Shown here: positions 25,559-33,692 of the stretch, piece after piece | How the letters are laid out: the number at the start of each line of letters is the position of its first letter | Numbering within the stretch: position 1 is the stretch's first letter | Assembly: GCF_029265375.1 (NCBI RefSeq) | Contig: NZ_JAJUJJ010000006.1 | Span: forward strand, 54,599 to 118,598 | DNA from: Nesterenkonia sp. | GTDB lineage: Bacteria; Actinomycetota; Actinomycetes; Actinomycetales; Micrococcaceae | Length of the DNA: 64,000 nucleotides | Direction: 5' to 3' | Translations under genes and position numbers: made by a program | Notes under the pieces: model-generated | The model's input: the letters and a program-made list of their open reading frames with translations, nothing else | Database searches by the model: none | Told to the model about the DNA's origin: nothing

Positions 25559-26983
25559 ATGAGTGGCCTCACTGTGTTGACACGTGCACTGTCCGCCCAG
25601 CCGACCTCTGAGAGCACCGTCGGCAGCGATCCCGCCGAAAGGATCACCAGCGAGGTGGAGAACCACATTCCCAACGAGTTCGAGCAGATCGTCTCCGAAT
25701 CCGGACCACTGATGGGCCTGCTCATCGGGGTGGGCATCTCCGTGGTGGTCGGACTGCTGGTCACGCTGATCAGTTCGGCCATCGTGACGCAGATCTTCCG
25801 CCGCAGAGCTCAAGTCAAACGTGCGGTCAACCGCACTCGCCCCGCCCTGTTCTGCATCCTGCTGTTCGTCGGATCCGCGCTGACCGTTCAGTACGCCGTG
25901 GCCGAGGCCTGGTGGCAGGGGCCGGTCTATGTGGCGCTGCTGATCGCGGTGATCATCTCGGTCGCCTGGTGGGCGCTGAGAGTGGTGAAGATCGTGGAGG
26001 CAGTCATCCTCTCCAAGTACATCGGGGAGGGGGAGCCCGATGTGGAGGATCGCCGCGGCCGCCGTGTGCAGACCCAGGTAGACCTGATCGGCCGCATCCT
26101 CGCGGCGATCATCATCACCCTCGCAGTCGCCGCGGTGCTGCTGCTCAATGAGAGCGTCCGAGGCCTCGGCGCCGGACTGCTGGCCTCGGCAGGTGTTGTC
26201 TCGGTGGTGGCCGGCCTGGCGATGCAGTCCACCCTCTCCAATGTCTTCGCCGGGATCCAGCTGGCCTTCACCGACTCGATCCGAGTCGGCGACGTCGTGG
26301 TGATCGAAGGGAACTTCGGCACGATCGAGGAGATCACGCTCTCCACCGTGGTCATCAAATCCTGGGACGGCCGCCGGTTCGTCTACCCCAGCTCCTACTT
26401 CGTCGCCACCCCGTTTGAGAACTGGACCCGGGTGGGCACTGAGCTGATGGGCACTGTGGAGCTCGACGTCGACTGGCGGGTGCCGATGGACGCGCTGCGC
26501 GCCCGGCTCAGCCGCCTGCTGTCCAGCACCGACCTGTGGGACGGCCAGACCGGCGCCCTGCAGGTCACCGACGCCACCGGCGGCCATCTGCAGGCCCGCG
26601 TGGTGGTCTCGGCCCGCAATTCCGGGGAGCTGTGGGATCTGCGCTGCCTGGTCCGGGAGGACCTGGTGAACTACCTGCGCTCCGAGCACCCCTACGCGGT
26701 GATGACCCAGCGCATGCTGCTGACCACCGAAGAAGCCCTCGGCCAGGAGCCTGCACCGGTGGCCACCGGGCAGTTCGGAGCCGTGGAGCCGCCCGAGCAG
26801 CCGGCGGCGGCGAAGCAGCAGCCTGGGGCCACCGCGGCCCCGGGCGAGTCATCCGAACCGGAGATCGCCGTCGACGAAGGACTGTTCACCGGCTCCATGG
26901 CCGCCGTGGAGCGCAACCGCGACTTTTCCGGCCCAGGAGAGGACGCCTACCGGGAGCGCCGCAGCCGGCAGGACGAGGAGTGA
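25559..26983 (+). CDS. Mechanosensitive ion channel of the MscS family
   Basis: About 474 residues from ATG 25559 (in-frame GTG 25517 and ATG 25550 are alternatives; none has a good Shine-Dalgarno). Membrane helices occupy roughly residues 45-160. The pore helix reads LGAGLLASAGVVSVVAGLAMQSTLSNVFAGIQLAF, followed by the MscS beta domain with IRVGDVVVIEGNFGTIEEITLSTVVIKSWDGRRFVYPSSYF. The C-terminal 90 residues are low-complexity, Pro/Ala/Gln-rich and then charged. These channels release solutes on hypo-osmotic shock, fitting a salt-tolerant organism with a BCCT transporter gene nearby. Confidence 0.88.
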   Translation: MSGLTVLTRALSAQPTSESTVGSDPAERITSEVENHIPNEFEQIVSESGPLMGLLIGVGISVVVGLLVTLISSAIVTQIFRRRAQVKRAVNRTRPALFCILLFVGSALTVQYAVAEAWWQGPVYVALLIAVIISVAWWALRVVKIVEAVILSKYIGEGEPDVEDRRGRRVQTQVDLIGRILAAIIITLAVAAVLLLNESVRGLGAGLLASAGVVSVVAGLAMQSTLSNVFAGIQLAFTDSIRVGDVVVIEGNFGTIEEITLSTVVIKSWDGRRFVYPSSYFVATPFENWTRVGTELMGTVELDVDWRVPMDALRARLSRLLSSTDLWDGQTGALQVTDATGGHLQARVVVSARNSGELWDLRCLVREDLVNYLRSEHPYAVMTQRMLLTTEEALGQEPAPVATGQFGAVEPPEQPAAAKQQPGATAAPGESSEPEIAVDEGLFTGSMAAVERNRDFSGPGEDAYRERRSRQDEE

Positions 26984-27168
26984 GCGGCGCACTGCAGACC
27001 ACGCGGTCGCAGGCACACGTCAGGTCACAGTCGGGCAACAGGTGTGTTGCAATGCGGACACAGAAACCCGCTGACGGTGGGCACTGCCTGCGCGGGGCAC
27101 TAGCGTAGGCAGGTGGACCAGGGCCGGGGGCTCACCCCTGCCCGCAGCCCGCCGAAGAGGAGACCGCC

Positions 27169-28053
27169 ATGACCGTCCAGACGCACCCGGTGCCTGCCGC
27201 GCGCAGGCTCTGGGCACCCCGCGCCTGGACGGCCGGGATCCTGCTGCTGGGGCTGGCGGCCTGCGGCGGCTCCCCTGAGGACGAGCACCAGCAGGCCGCG
27301 GTGAAGGAGATCCCGCCGCTGGAGGAGCCGGACGAGGACTCCCCCTCAGTCCAGCAGGAGGGCGAATCCGGCGAAACGACGCAGGAGGATGCAGACCAGG
27401 GCGAAGACCCCGAAGAGTCGGACGACGCCGCCGAGGAGGTGGGCAGCCCGGCCAGCGGCTCCGCCGAATCCACGTCGGAGGACTCCGAGGAGGAGGCCGC
27501 TCGGCAGGCAGCAGAAGAGGCCGGCCCCTCAGCCAGTGCCGGAGACGACCAGGAGGACTCCAGCTCCGCGGTGCTCGACGCCACCGAGTTCAGCGCCGAG
27601 GCTCAGGAATCCAGGGGCTTCCCAGAGATGATCACCGAGTTTCCCGAGGACGGCGAAGAGCTGCTGCTGGAAGAAGTCCGGGTCGGTCACCACGAGGGCT
27701 ACGACCGCATCGTCTTCGAGCACACAGGTCAGGGCGCCCCCGGCTGGTACGCCGAGTATGTGGAGGACGCCGTGGAGCCGGGGTCAGGCTTCCCGCTGGA
27801 GGTCCACGGCGAGGCCATCCTCTACGTCTCGGTAGTGGGACTGGTGCCCGGCAACGCCGGCGCAGAACAGGGCCAGCTGGAGATCTCCGGGCCCATCGAC
27901 CACCCCGGCACCGTCTTCCGCGGCGTGCTGACCACCTTCGTGCACCACGGCGCGGCCAGCTACTACATCGGGCTGGATGAGCGACGCGAATACCGGGTCT
28001 CGGTCTGGGAGCATGAAGAGGGCCCCCGGCTGATCATTGACGTGCTGAACTGA
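27169..28053 (+). CDS. Acidic lipoprotein with AMIN-like domain
   Basis: A 294-residue predicted lipoprotein. A lipobox-like LGLAAC sits at about residues 22-27, followed by some 100 residues very rich in Glu, Asp and Ser. The C-terminal 150 residues (EEVRVGHHEGYDRIVFEHTGQGAPGW ... YRVSVWEHEEGPRLIIDVLN) resemble the AMIN-like domain seen in actinobacterial secreted proteins; true AMIN domains target enzymes to the cell envelope. GAGGAG lies shortly before the ATG. Its 3' end overlaps the convergent SDR gene by 20 bp. Function unknown. Confidence 0.75.
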   Translation: MTVQTHPVPAARRLWAPRAWTAGILLLGLAACGGSPEDEHQQAAVKEIPPLEEPDEDSPSVQQEGESGETTQEDADQGEDPEESDDAAEEVGSPASGSAESTSEDSEEEAARQAAEEAGPSASAGDDQEDSSSAVLDATEFSAEAQESRGFPEMITEFPEDGEELLLEEVRVGHHEGYDRIVFEHTGQGAPGWYAEYVEDAVEPGSGFPLEVHGEAILYVSVVGLVPGNAGAEQGQLEISGPIDHPGTVFRGVLTTFVHHGAASYYIGLDERREYRVSVWEHEEGPRLIIDVLN

Positions 28054-28936
28054 CCGAGTCCGTCTCGGACGAGTCTGCGTCCGCGGCGGCGGTGCCGTCA
28101 TCGGACGCGTCCTCGGATCCGGCGGCGAGCTGCCGCTGGGCATCCTCGTCCTGGCCCGGAACTCCCAGTCCCCGGTCCGCGGCCCACTGCACCACCGAGT
28201 CCGGAATGAACTTCAGGGACGCGGTCAGCGCCTGATAGGTCCGCGAGGGGACGCATACCGCCGCTCCCTGGGCATTGGCCGTCAGCGCCTGGCGCACCAC
28301 ATCCTCGGCCTCCAGCCACATCCAGCGCTTCGCCCCCTGAGCGGTGATCCCCGCCCGCTGGTGGAACTCTGTGCGCACCAGCCCCGGGCACACCGCGGTG
28401 ACGGTGACCCCGGCAGGCTTCAGCTGGCTGTGCAGCCCCTTGGAGAAGTTGATCACCCAGGCCTTGGCAGCAGAGTAGGTGCCGGTAGGCGTATAGCCGG
28501 CCACCGAGGCGACGTTGATGATCCGCCCGGCCCGCTGCGCCGTCATCGCCCGAGCTGCGGTGTGGGTCAGCTCCATGGTGGTCTGCACATGCAGGCGCAG
28601 CAGATCCCGTTCGGCGTCGAGCTCGTTGTCCACAAAGCTGCCGGCCAGACCGTGACCGGCGTTGTTGACCAGCAGGTGGACCGGGTGGGCAGTATCAGCC
28701 AGCCGCTCTTGCACCGCGCCGACGCCGTCGTCGGTGGTCAGGTCCGCCACAATGACCTCCGCGCGCACACCGTAGCGCGACGTCAGAGTCTCTGCCTGGG
28801 ACTCCAGGCGGTCGTCGCTGCGTGCGGCGAGCACCACGTCATAACCCTGGGCTGCCAGCTGGCGGGCGAAGGCGGACCCCAGGCCTGCAGTCGAACCGGT
28901 GATCAGGGCAGTGTGTGAGGCAGTGCGTGAGCTCAT
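28034..28936 (-). CDS. Short-chain dehydrogenase/reductase (DltE/YqjQ-like)
   Basis: A 300-residue classical SDR. ITGSTAGLGSAFARQLA is the dinucleotide-binding motif, NNAG at about residue 90, catalytic Ser in INVASVAGY and YSAAKAW as the Tyr-Lys pair, then CPGLVRTEFH. The C-terminal 45 residues are an acidic, Ser/Ala-rich tail not needed for the fold. The ATG at 28936 has no Shine-Dalgarno but a -10-like box 7 nt upstream shared with the divergent gene, so it is probably leaderless. Substrate unknown; the family acts on steroids, fatty acyl and other alcohols. Confidence 0.88.
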   Translation of the reverse strand: MSSRTASHTALITGSTAGLGSAFARQLAAQGYDVVLAARSDDRLESQAETLTSRYGVRAEVIVADLTTDDGVGAVQERLADTAHPVHLLVNNAGHGLAGSFVDNELDAERDLLRLHVQTTMELTHTAARAMTAQRAGRIINVASVAGYTPTGTYSAAKAWVINFSKGLHSQLKPAGVTVTAVCPGLVRTEFHQRAGITAQGAKRWMWLEAEDVVRQALTANAQGAAVCVPSRTYQALTASLKFIPDSVVQWAADRGLGVPGQDEDAQRQLAAGSEDASDDGTAAADADSSETDSVSSARQ

Positions 28937-28942
28937 GAGGGA

Positions 28943-28949
28943 TATCGTA
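28943..28949. promoter_or_regulatory. Symmetric bidirectional -10 element, both genes leaderless
   Basis: The heptamer TATCGTA contains TATCGT on the plus strand (28943-28948) and TACGAT on the minus strand (28949-28944). Each is followed by exactly 7 nt and then an ATG: 28956 on the plus strand, 28936 on the minus strand. One opened bubble could thus serve two divergent leaderless mRNAs. Confidence 0.55.
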
Positions 28950-28955
28950 GAGTCC

Positions 28956-29363
28956 ATGCGTTGGAAGAAGCTGAGCAGCTGGGGCGCGCCGCGGCTCGGA
29001 TCCGATCAGTGGGCGCCGCTGCGCGCCGAGATCCTGGCCGAAGACCTTGAGGCGGTTGAGCAGGTGCTTGAGGAGCTGACCGGTTTCATGGACTTCTTCC
29101 GGGCTGATATCGACGGCGCACCGCTGACCGGAGTCACCGACGGGCAGCTGGCGGTGGCGCATCAGATCGCCACCGACACCTGGGGCCGACGGATGCTGGA
29201 GGTGACCTTCTACGCCTCCGGCCCAGAGGGAGAGTCCAGCCCCGATGCTTTCGAACGCCTGGCCCGCGCCGCCGGGACCCTGGTGGATGAGCTGCAGGCT
29301 GAAGGCGTAGCGGTGGAGGCCATCCGCTGGAGCGAGAGGCCCTACGTCACTCGCCCCTTCTGA
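28956..29363 (+). CDS. Conserved-looking small protein of unknown function
   Basis: A 135-residue soluble protein starting MRWKKLSSWGAPRLGSD. It has no signal peptide, membrane segment or recognised motif. Predicted mainly alpha/beta from the alternation of charged and hydrophobic residues: a helix around AEDLEAVEQVLEELTGFMDFF and strands around RMLEVTFYASG and VAVEAIRWSERPYVTRPF. The ATG at 28956 is favoured by the leaderless box; ATG 28935 is an alternative. It is divergent from an SDR gene. I do not recognise the family. Confidence 0.65.
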   Translation: MRWKKLSSWGAPRLGSDQWAPLRAEILAEDLEAVEQVLEELTGFMDFFRADIDGAPLTGVTDGQLAVAHQIATDTWGRRMLEVTFYASGPEGESSPDAFERLARAAGTLVDELQAEGVAVEAIRWSERPYVTRPF

Positions 29364-29407
29364 GGCGCCCGCTGTCGAGGCAGCCCGCAGCCGCTGCAGG
29401 CGGCCGG

Positions 29408-30184
29408 CTAATCCGCCGGAAGACCCAGATGATGCAGCTGCGCGCCGGCAATCTTGCGCACCACCTCCGGCCGGACCGCCGTCTGCCGGCCGTAGATCAG
29501 CTCTCCCAGGGCGGCTGCATCGAGTGGCCCGTGCTCGTGCAGCAGGGCCCGCACCTGCTCCAACCGCTCCAGCCGGTGCCGTCGGTACTGGGCCACCACC
29601 GACGACAGCTCGGCACCTGCCGGCCCGTGGGCCGGAAGCAGCATGGCCCCGGGGTAGGCCTCCAGCCGCTGCAGAGTCTCCAGATAATCGGTGAGCGTGC
29701 CGTCGGGGAAGTCCAGCATGGTGGTGCCGCGGCCCAGCACAGTGTCCCCGGTGATCATCGCCTGCGCCTCCGGCAGCCACAGGCACACCGAATCCGAGGT
29801 GTGCCCGGGCGTGTGCAGCACCTCCAGCTCAACTCCAGCGGCGAGGAGGCGCTCGCCGTCGTGCAGCTGTTCAGCGCCCAGGCACAGCCGCGGGTCGAAG
29901 GCCCGCACCGCAGCACCGGCGCGCCGGGCCAACTCGGCGGCGGCCCCCTGGTGGTCGCGGTGCCGGTGGGTGAGCACCACCATGGCCACGGTGCGGGATC
30001 CGGCGGCCGACAGCAGCGCCTCCACATGCTCCGGATGGTCCTGCGGACCCGGATCCACCACGCACACCTGATCGGCGTCGGGGGAGCCGATCAGGTACGA
30101 ATTGGTTCCCTCCAGCGTCATCGGTGAGGGGTTGTCGCAGGTGATCATCTGCACAGACGGAGGCATCGCGGTCGACAAGCTCAT
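29408..30184 (-). CDS. MBL-fold metallo-hydrolase (LACTB2/glyoxalase II-like)
   Basis: 258 residues from ATG 30184. The zinc motif is THRHRDHQG (HxHxDH), later ligands are in HTPGHTSDS and ITGDTVLGRG, and a His in LPAHGP. A C-terminal helical domain (LDAAALGELIYGRQTAVRPEVVRKIAGAQLHHLG) is of the LACTB2/ribonuclease-like type. These proteins act as thioester hydrolases or endoribonucleases; which applies here is unclear. TACTGT (minus strand, 30196-30191) sits 6 nt before the ATG and no Shine-Dalgarno is seen, so it appears leaderless. A longer upstream frame was rejected. Confidence 0.85.
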   Translation of the reverse strand: MSLSTAMPPSVQMITCDNPSPMTLEGTNSYLIGSPDADQVCVVDPGPQDHPEHVEALLSAAGSRTVAMVVLTHRHRDHQGAAAELARRAGAAVRAFDPRLCLGAEQLHDGERLLAAGVELEVLHTPGHTSDSVCLWLPEAQAMITGDTVLGRGTTMLDFPDGTLTDYLETLQRLEAYPGAMLLPAHGPAGAELSSVVAQYRRHRLERLEQVRALLHEHGPLDAAALGELIYGRQTAVRPEVVRKIAGAQLHHLGLPAD

Positions 30185-30190
30185 ACCCCT

Positions 30191-30196
30191 ACAGTA
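30191..30196 (-). promoter_or_regulatory. -10 box of a leaderless promoter (MBL-fold gene)
   Basis: Reads TACTGT on the minus strand, 6 nt upstream of the ATG at 30184. Confidence 0.45.
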
Positions 30197-30311
30197 GAAC
30201 CCTGGCCGCCGAGCGGGCCGGCTCGATACTGTGGAGCCAGCGCCGCCGCCGCGGCGCCGGACCCGGCCCCGCGCCGGTGAGCCGAGCAGCCCAGGCTGAA
30301 GGGAGCCGCAG

Positions 30312-31436
30312 ATGAGTGAGCCGCAGAAGACCGTCGGGACCGAGCATTCCACCAAGGGCGCCTATGTGACCGGTGAGGAATTCACCCGGGACACCAACTA
30401 CATCGAGGACCGGGTGGTGGCAGACGTCGACGCCGTCCGCTCCGCTGCGCCGGAGGAGTCCTCCAGCATCGGCGATCCGCGGATCCAGGGCCTCACCCCG
30501 GACGCCGAGGCCTGGCCGGTGGAGCCGGGGCGCTACCGGCTGGTGGCGGCCCGCGCCTGTCCCTGGGCGCACCGGTCGATCATCATTCGCCGCCTGCTGG
30601 GACTGGAGGACGCGATCTCGCTGGCTACCCCCGGTCCGGTCCACGATGCCCGCTCCTGGACCTTCGATCTCACCGAGGAGGGCCGGGATCCGGTGCTGGG
30701 CACTGAGCGGCTGCAGGAGAACTACTTCGCCCGGTTCCCGGACTATCCGCGTGGGATCACCGTGCCGGCGCTGGTGGACGTCCCCTCCGGACAGGTGGTC
30801 ACCAACAACTACCCGCAGCTGACATTCGACTTCTCCACCCAGTGGCGTGAGCACCATCGCGACGGCGCCCCGAACCTGATCCCCGAACACCTCATCGACG
30901 AGATGCTCCCGGTGATCAAACGGATCTTCACCGAGGTCAACAACGGGGTCTACCGGGCCGGCTTCGCAGGTTCCCAGCGCGCCTACCGGGAGGCCTACCA
31001 CCGGCTCTTCGACGCGCTGGACTGGCTGGAGGACCGCCTGGCGCGCCAGCGCTACCTGATGGGAGAGACCATCACTGAGGCCGATGTCCGGCTGTTCACC
31101 ACCCTGGTGCGGTTCGATCCGGTCTACCACGGGCACTTCAAGTGCAACCGGCAGAAGCTGGCCGAGTTCCCCAATCTGTGGAACTACGCCCGGGACCTGT
31201 TCCAGACCCCGGGTTTCGGCGACACGGTGGATTTTGACCAGATCAAGGCGCACTACTACGTGGTCCATGAGGACATCAACCCCACCCAGATTGTGCCGGA
31301 GGGCCCCGAGCTGGACTCCTGGCTCTCCGAGCACGGACGTGACGCTCTGGGCGGCTCACCCTTCGGGGAGGGGACCGCGCCGGGCCCGGTGGCCGAGCAT
31401 GAGAGACCCCCCGGAGCGAACCCGCTGTATCGCTGA
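30312..31436 (+). CDS. Glutathionyl-hydroquinone-reductase-type GST (probably mycothiol-linked)
   Basis: A 374-residue Xi-class glutathione-transferase homologue. The catalytic Cys is in ARACPWAHRSIIIRRLLGL at about residue 80, followed by VPALVDVPSGQVVTNNYPQ and, in the C-terminal helical domain, GETITEADVRLFTTLVRFDPVYHGHFKCN. The family removes glutathione from glutathionyl-hydroquinones. Actinobacteria generally use mycothiol, so a mycothiol-dependent reductase is the better inference. GAAGGGAG precedes the ATG. The C-terminal 30 residues are a polar tail. Confidence 0.85.
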   Translation: MSEPQKTVGTEHSTKGAYVTGEEFTRDTNYIEDRVVADVDAVRSAAPEESSSIGDPRIQGLTPDAEAWPVEPGRYRLVAARACPWAHRSIIIRRLLGLEDAISLATPGPVHDARSWTFDLTEEGRDPVLGTERLQENYFARFPDYPRGITVPALVDVPSGQVVTNNYPQLTFDFSTQWREHHRDGAPNLIPEHLIDEMLPVIKRIFTEVNNGVYRAGFAGSQRAYREAYHRLFDALDWLEDRLARQRYLMGETITEADVRLFTTLVRFDPVYHGHFKCNRQKLAEFPNLWNYARDLFQTPGFGDTVDFDQIKAHYYVVHEDINPTQIVPEGPELDSWLSEHGRDALGGSPFGEGTAPGPVAEHERPPGANPLYR

Positions 31437-31471
31437 GCGGCGGCCCCGGAGCGAACCCGCCGCATCGCTTG

Positions 31472-31477
31472 TAGGGT
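31472..31477 (+). promoter_or_regulatory. -10-like box before the SGNH hydrolase gene
   Basis: TAGGGT, then GGAGGT, then ATG 31484. The six-base spacing fits a leaderless start; GGAGG is too close to the ATG to work well as a ribosome site. Confidence 0.4.
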
Positions 31478-31483
31478 GGAGGT

Positions 31484-32275
31484 ATGTCGGCAGCGGATGA
31501 ACTCGACGGGCCCTTTGAGAAGCGCTATGTGGCGCTCGGCGACTCCTTCACCGAAGGTGTCGGAGACATCGACCCTTCCAGCCCCAACGGCGTGCGCGGA
31601 TGGGCGGACCGGGTTGCCGCCCAGCTGATCGACAATGACAGCTCCTGGGGCTACGCCAACCTGGCTATCCGCGGCAAAAAGCTCCAGCAGGTCATCGACG
31701 AGCAGCTCGATGCCGCCATCGCCCTGGAGCCGACACTGGTGACCATCTACGCCGGAGGCAATGACATTCTGCGCCCGGTGGTCAACCTCGATGGCCTGAT
31801 GGAGCGCTACCGCTGGGCGGTGCAGAAGCTGGTGGACACCGGAGCGCGCGTGGTGCTGTTCACCGGATTCGACTCCGGAAAGGCGCCGATGTTCCGCCTG
31901 ACCCGCGGCCGCACCGCGATCTACAACGAGGCGGTGCGCAAGATCGCGGCCGACCTGGACCTGGAGCTGGTGGACTTCTGGCACATGAAGCACTTCCAGG
32001 ACTGGCGCTACTGGGACGTGGACCGGATGCACCTGAGCATCGAGGGCCACATCTCCATGGCCAAGGAGGTGCTCGCCGTGCTGGGGGAGCGCGACGAGAT
32101 TCCCCAGCCGGAGCTGGACGAGCCGGCGGTCTCCTCCCTGCCGGAGCGCGCACTGGCTGAGGCCGTGTGGACCAAGGACTACCTCTACCCCTGGGTGAAG
32201 CGCCGGGTGACCCGGACCTCCTCGGGGGACAATTTCAGCCCCAAGTATCCGAAGCTGACCAGCCGCATCTGGTGA
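31484..32275 (+). CDS. SGNH/GDSL-family hydrolase
   Basis: A 263-residue cytoplasmic esterase-type protein. Block I is VALGDSFTEG with the catalytic Ser at residue 21; block II has the Gly in YANLAIRGKKL; block III is GGNDIL with the oxyanion Asn; block V is DRMHLSIEGH with the Asp-x-x-His pair. No signal peptide is present. The family cleaves esters and acyl groups of lipids or sugars; the substrate cannot be told. It is convergent with the GABA aminotransferase gene, six bases apart. Confidence 0.88.
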   Translation: MSAADELDGPFEKRYVALGDSFTEGVGDIDPSSPNGVRGWADRVAAQLIDNDSSWGYANLAIRGKKLQQVIDEQLDAAIALEPTLVTIYAGGNDILRPVVNLDGLMERYRWAVQKLVDTGARVVLFTGFDSGKAPMFRLTRGRTAIYNEAVRKIAADLDLELVDFWHMKHFQDWRYWDVDRMHLSIEGHISMAKEVLAVLGERDEIPQPELDEPAVSSLPERALAEAVWTKDYLYPWVKRRVTRTSSGDNFSPKYPKLTSRIW

Positions 32276-32281
32276 CCCTGC

Positions 32282-33544
32282 TCAGCGCAGCACCGCCGCC
32301 AGGGACTCTTCGAAGATCCCGACGGCGTCGTCGACCTGCTCCTCGGTGACCACCAGAGCAGGAATGAACCGGACCACCTCGGTCCACGGCCCGCAGGTCA
32401 GCAGCAGCAGGCCGCGCCGGGCCGCCTCCTGCTGCACCGCGGATGCCGTCTCGCCGTCGGGCCGGCCCTCGGCGTCGGCGAACTCCACCCCCACCATCAG
32501 GCCCAGGCCGCGTACGTCGACGACCTGCTCAGTCTCGCTGGTCACCTCGGCCAGGCGGCTGCGCAGCTGCTCGCCGCGGGAGGCCGCATTGGCCACCAGG
32601 TTCTCCTCGGCGATCACATCCATAGTGGCCAGCGCGGCGGCGCACGCCACAGCATTGGCGCCGTAGGTGCCGCCCTGGGACCCGGGCCAGGCCTTCTCCA
32701 TGATCTCCGGACGGGCTGCGATCCCGGAGATGGGGAAGCCGGAGGCGATGCCCTTGGCCGTCATCATCACATCCGGCTGCAGCCCGAAATGCTCCTGGCC
32801 CCAGAACTGGCCGGTGCGGCCCCAGCCGGTCTGCACCTCATCGACGATCAGCAGGATCCCGTGCCGCTCGGCGCGTTCCCTCAGTCCGGCGAAGAATCGG
32901 GTATTGCCCGGCACGTAGCCGCCCTCGCCGAGCACCGGCTCTACCAGGAACGCCGCCGTGTCAGCAGGGTTGGACTGGGTCTGCAGCAGCAGGTCCAGCT
33001 CGTTGAGCGCGAAGTCGGTGGCCTGGTCCTCATCCCATCCGTAGGCGCGGTAGTGCGAAGGGTTCGGGAACGGGGCGACGACCACCCCGCCCATCAGCGG
33101 GGCGAACCCGGTCTTGAACTTCGTGCCGGAGGTCGTCATAGACGCCGCGGCCACCGTCCGGCCGTGGAACCCGCCTTGGAAGACCACAATATTGGGCCGC
33201 CCGGTGGCCTGGCGGGCCAGTCGCAGGGCCGCCTCGGCCGCCTCCGAGCCGGAGTTGGCGAAGAACAGCGAATCCAGCCCTGCCGGAAGCACCTCGGAGA
33301 GACGCTCGGTCAGCTGCTGCAGCGGCTGGTGCATGATGGTGGTGTACTGCCCGTGGATCAGCCGCCCCACCTGTTCCTGGGCTGCCTGCACCACTTTCGG
33401 GTGGCAGTGCCCGGTGCTGGTGACTCCGATGCCGGCGGTGAAGTCAAGATGCCGGGTGCCTGAGGTGTCATAGAGATAGACGCCCTCACCATGAGTGGCC
33501 ACCACCGGTGTTGCCTGCTTGAGAAGCGGAGAAAGCTGAGCCAC
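32282..33544 (-). CDS. gabT: 4-aminobutyrate aminotransferase-like class III transaminase
   Basis: A 420-residue PLP enzyme of the acetylornithine/GABA aminotransferase group. ANSGSEAAEAALRLAR binds the cofactor phosphate, FHGRT is conserved, LIVDEVQTGWGRTG carries the Asp contacting the pyridine ring, and the Schiff-base lysine is K264 in MTAKGIASGFP. The divergent succinate-semialdehyde dehydrogenase gene makes GABA the most likely substrate, giving glutamate and succinic semialdehyde. GTG start with AGGAG upstream. Other omega-amino acids are possible. Confidence 0.82.
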   Translation of the reverse strand: MAQLSPLLKQATPVVATHGEGVYLYDTSGTRHLDFTAGIGVTSTGHCHPKVVQAAQEQVGRLIHGQYTTIMHQPLQQLTERLSEVLPAGLDSLFFANSGSEAAEAALRLARQATGRPNIVVFQGGFHGRTVAAASMTTSGTKFKTGFAPLMGGVVVAPFPNPSHYRAYGWDEDQATDFALNELDLLLQTQSNPADTAAFLVEPVLGEGGYVPGNTRFFAGLRERAERHGILLIVDEVQTGWGRTGQFWGQEHFGLQPDVMMTAKGIASGFPISGIAARPEIMEKAWPGSQGGTYGANAVACAAALATMDVIAEENLVANAASRGEQLRSRLAEVTSETEQVVDVRGLGLMVGVEFADAEGRPDGETASAVQQEAARRGLLLLTCGPWTEVVRFIPALVVTEEQVDDAVGIFEESLAAVLR

Positions 33545-33559
33545 GAAGAACTCCTGTCA

Positions 33560-33573
33560 GATTGTTGACAATC
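33560..33573. promoter_or_regulatory. Operator-like palindrome between the GABA genes
   Basis: GATTGTTGACAATC has perfect 6-bp arms (GATTGT/ACAATC) around TG. The TTGTnnACAA pattern is typical of GntR-family (FCD branch) operators. TTGACA within it (33565-33570) could be the -35 of the dehydrogenase promoter, with TAGGCT (33586-33591) as -10. Occupancy would block both divergent genes. Confidence 0.55.
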
Positions 33574-33692
33574 GGAATGCGGGTATAGGCTACACACCGA
33601 GAACAGGTCCCGTCGATCACGGGCGCTGCCCACGGCGGGTGAGGTGCCCGGCGCTGATTGCGCTGAGCACGGCCCAATCCGAGGAGGACACT

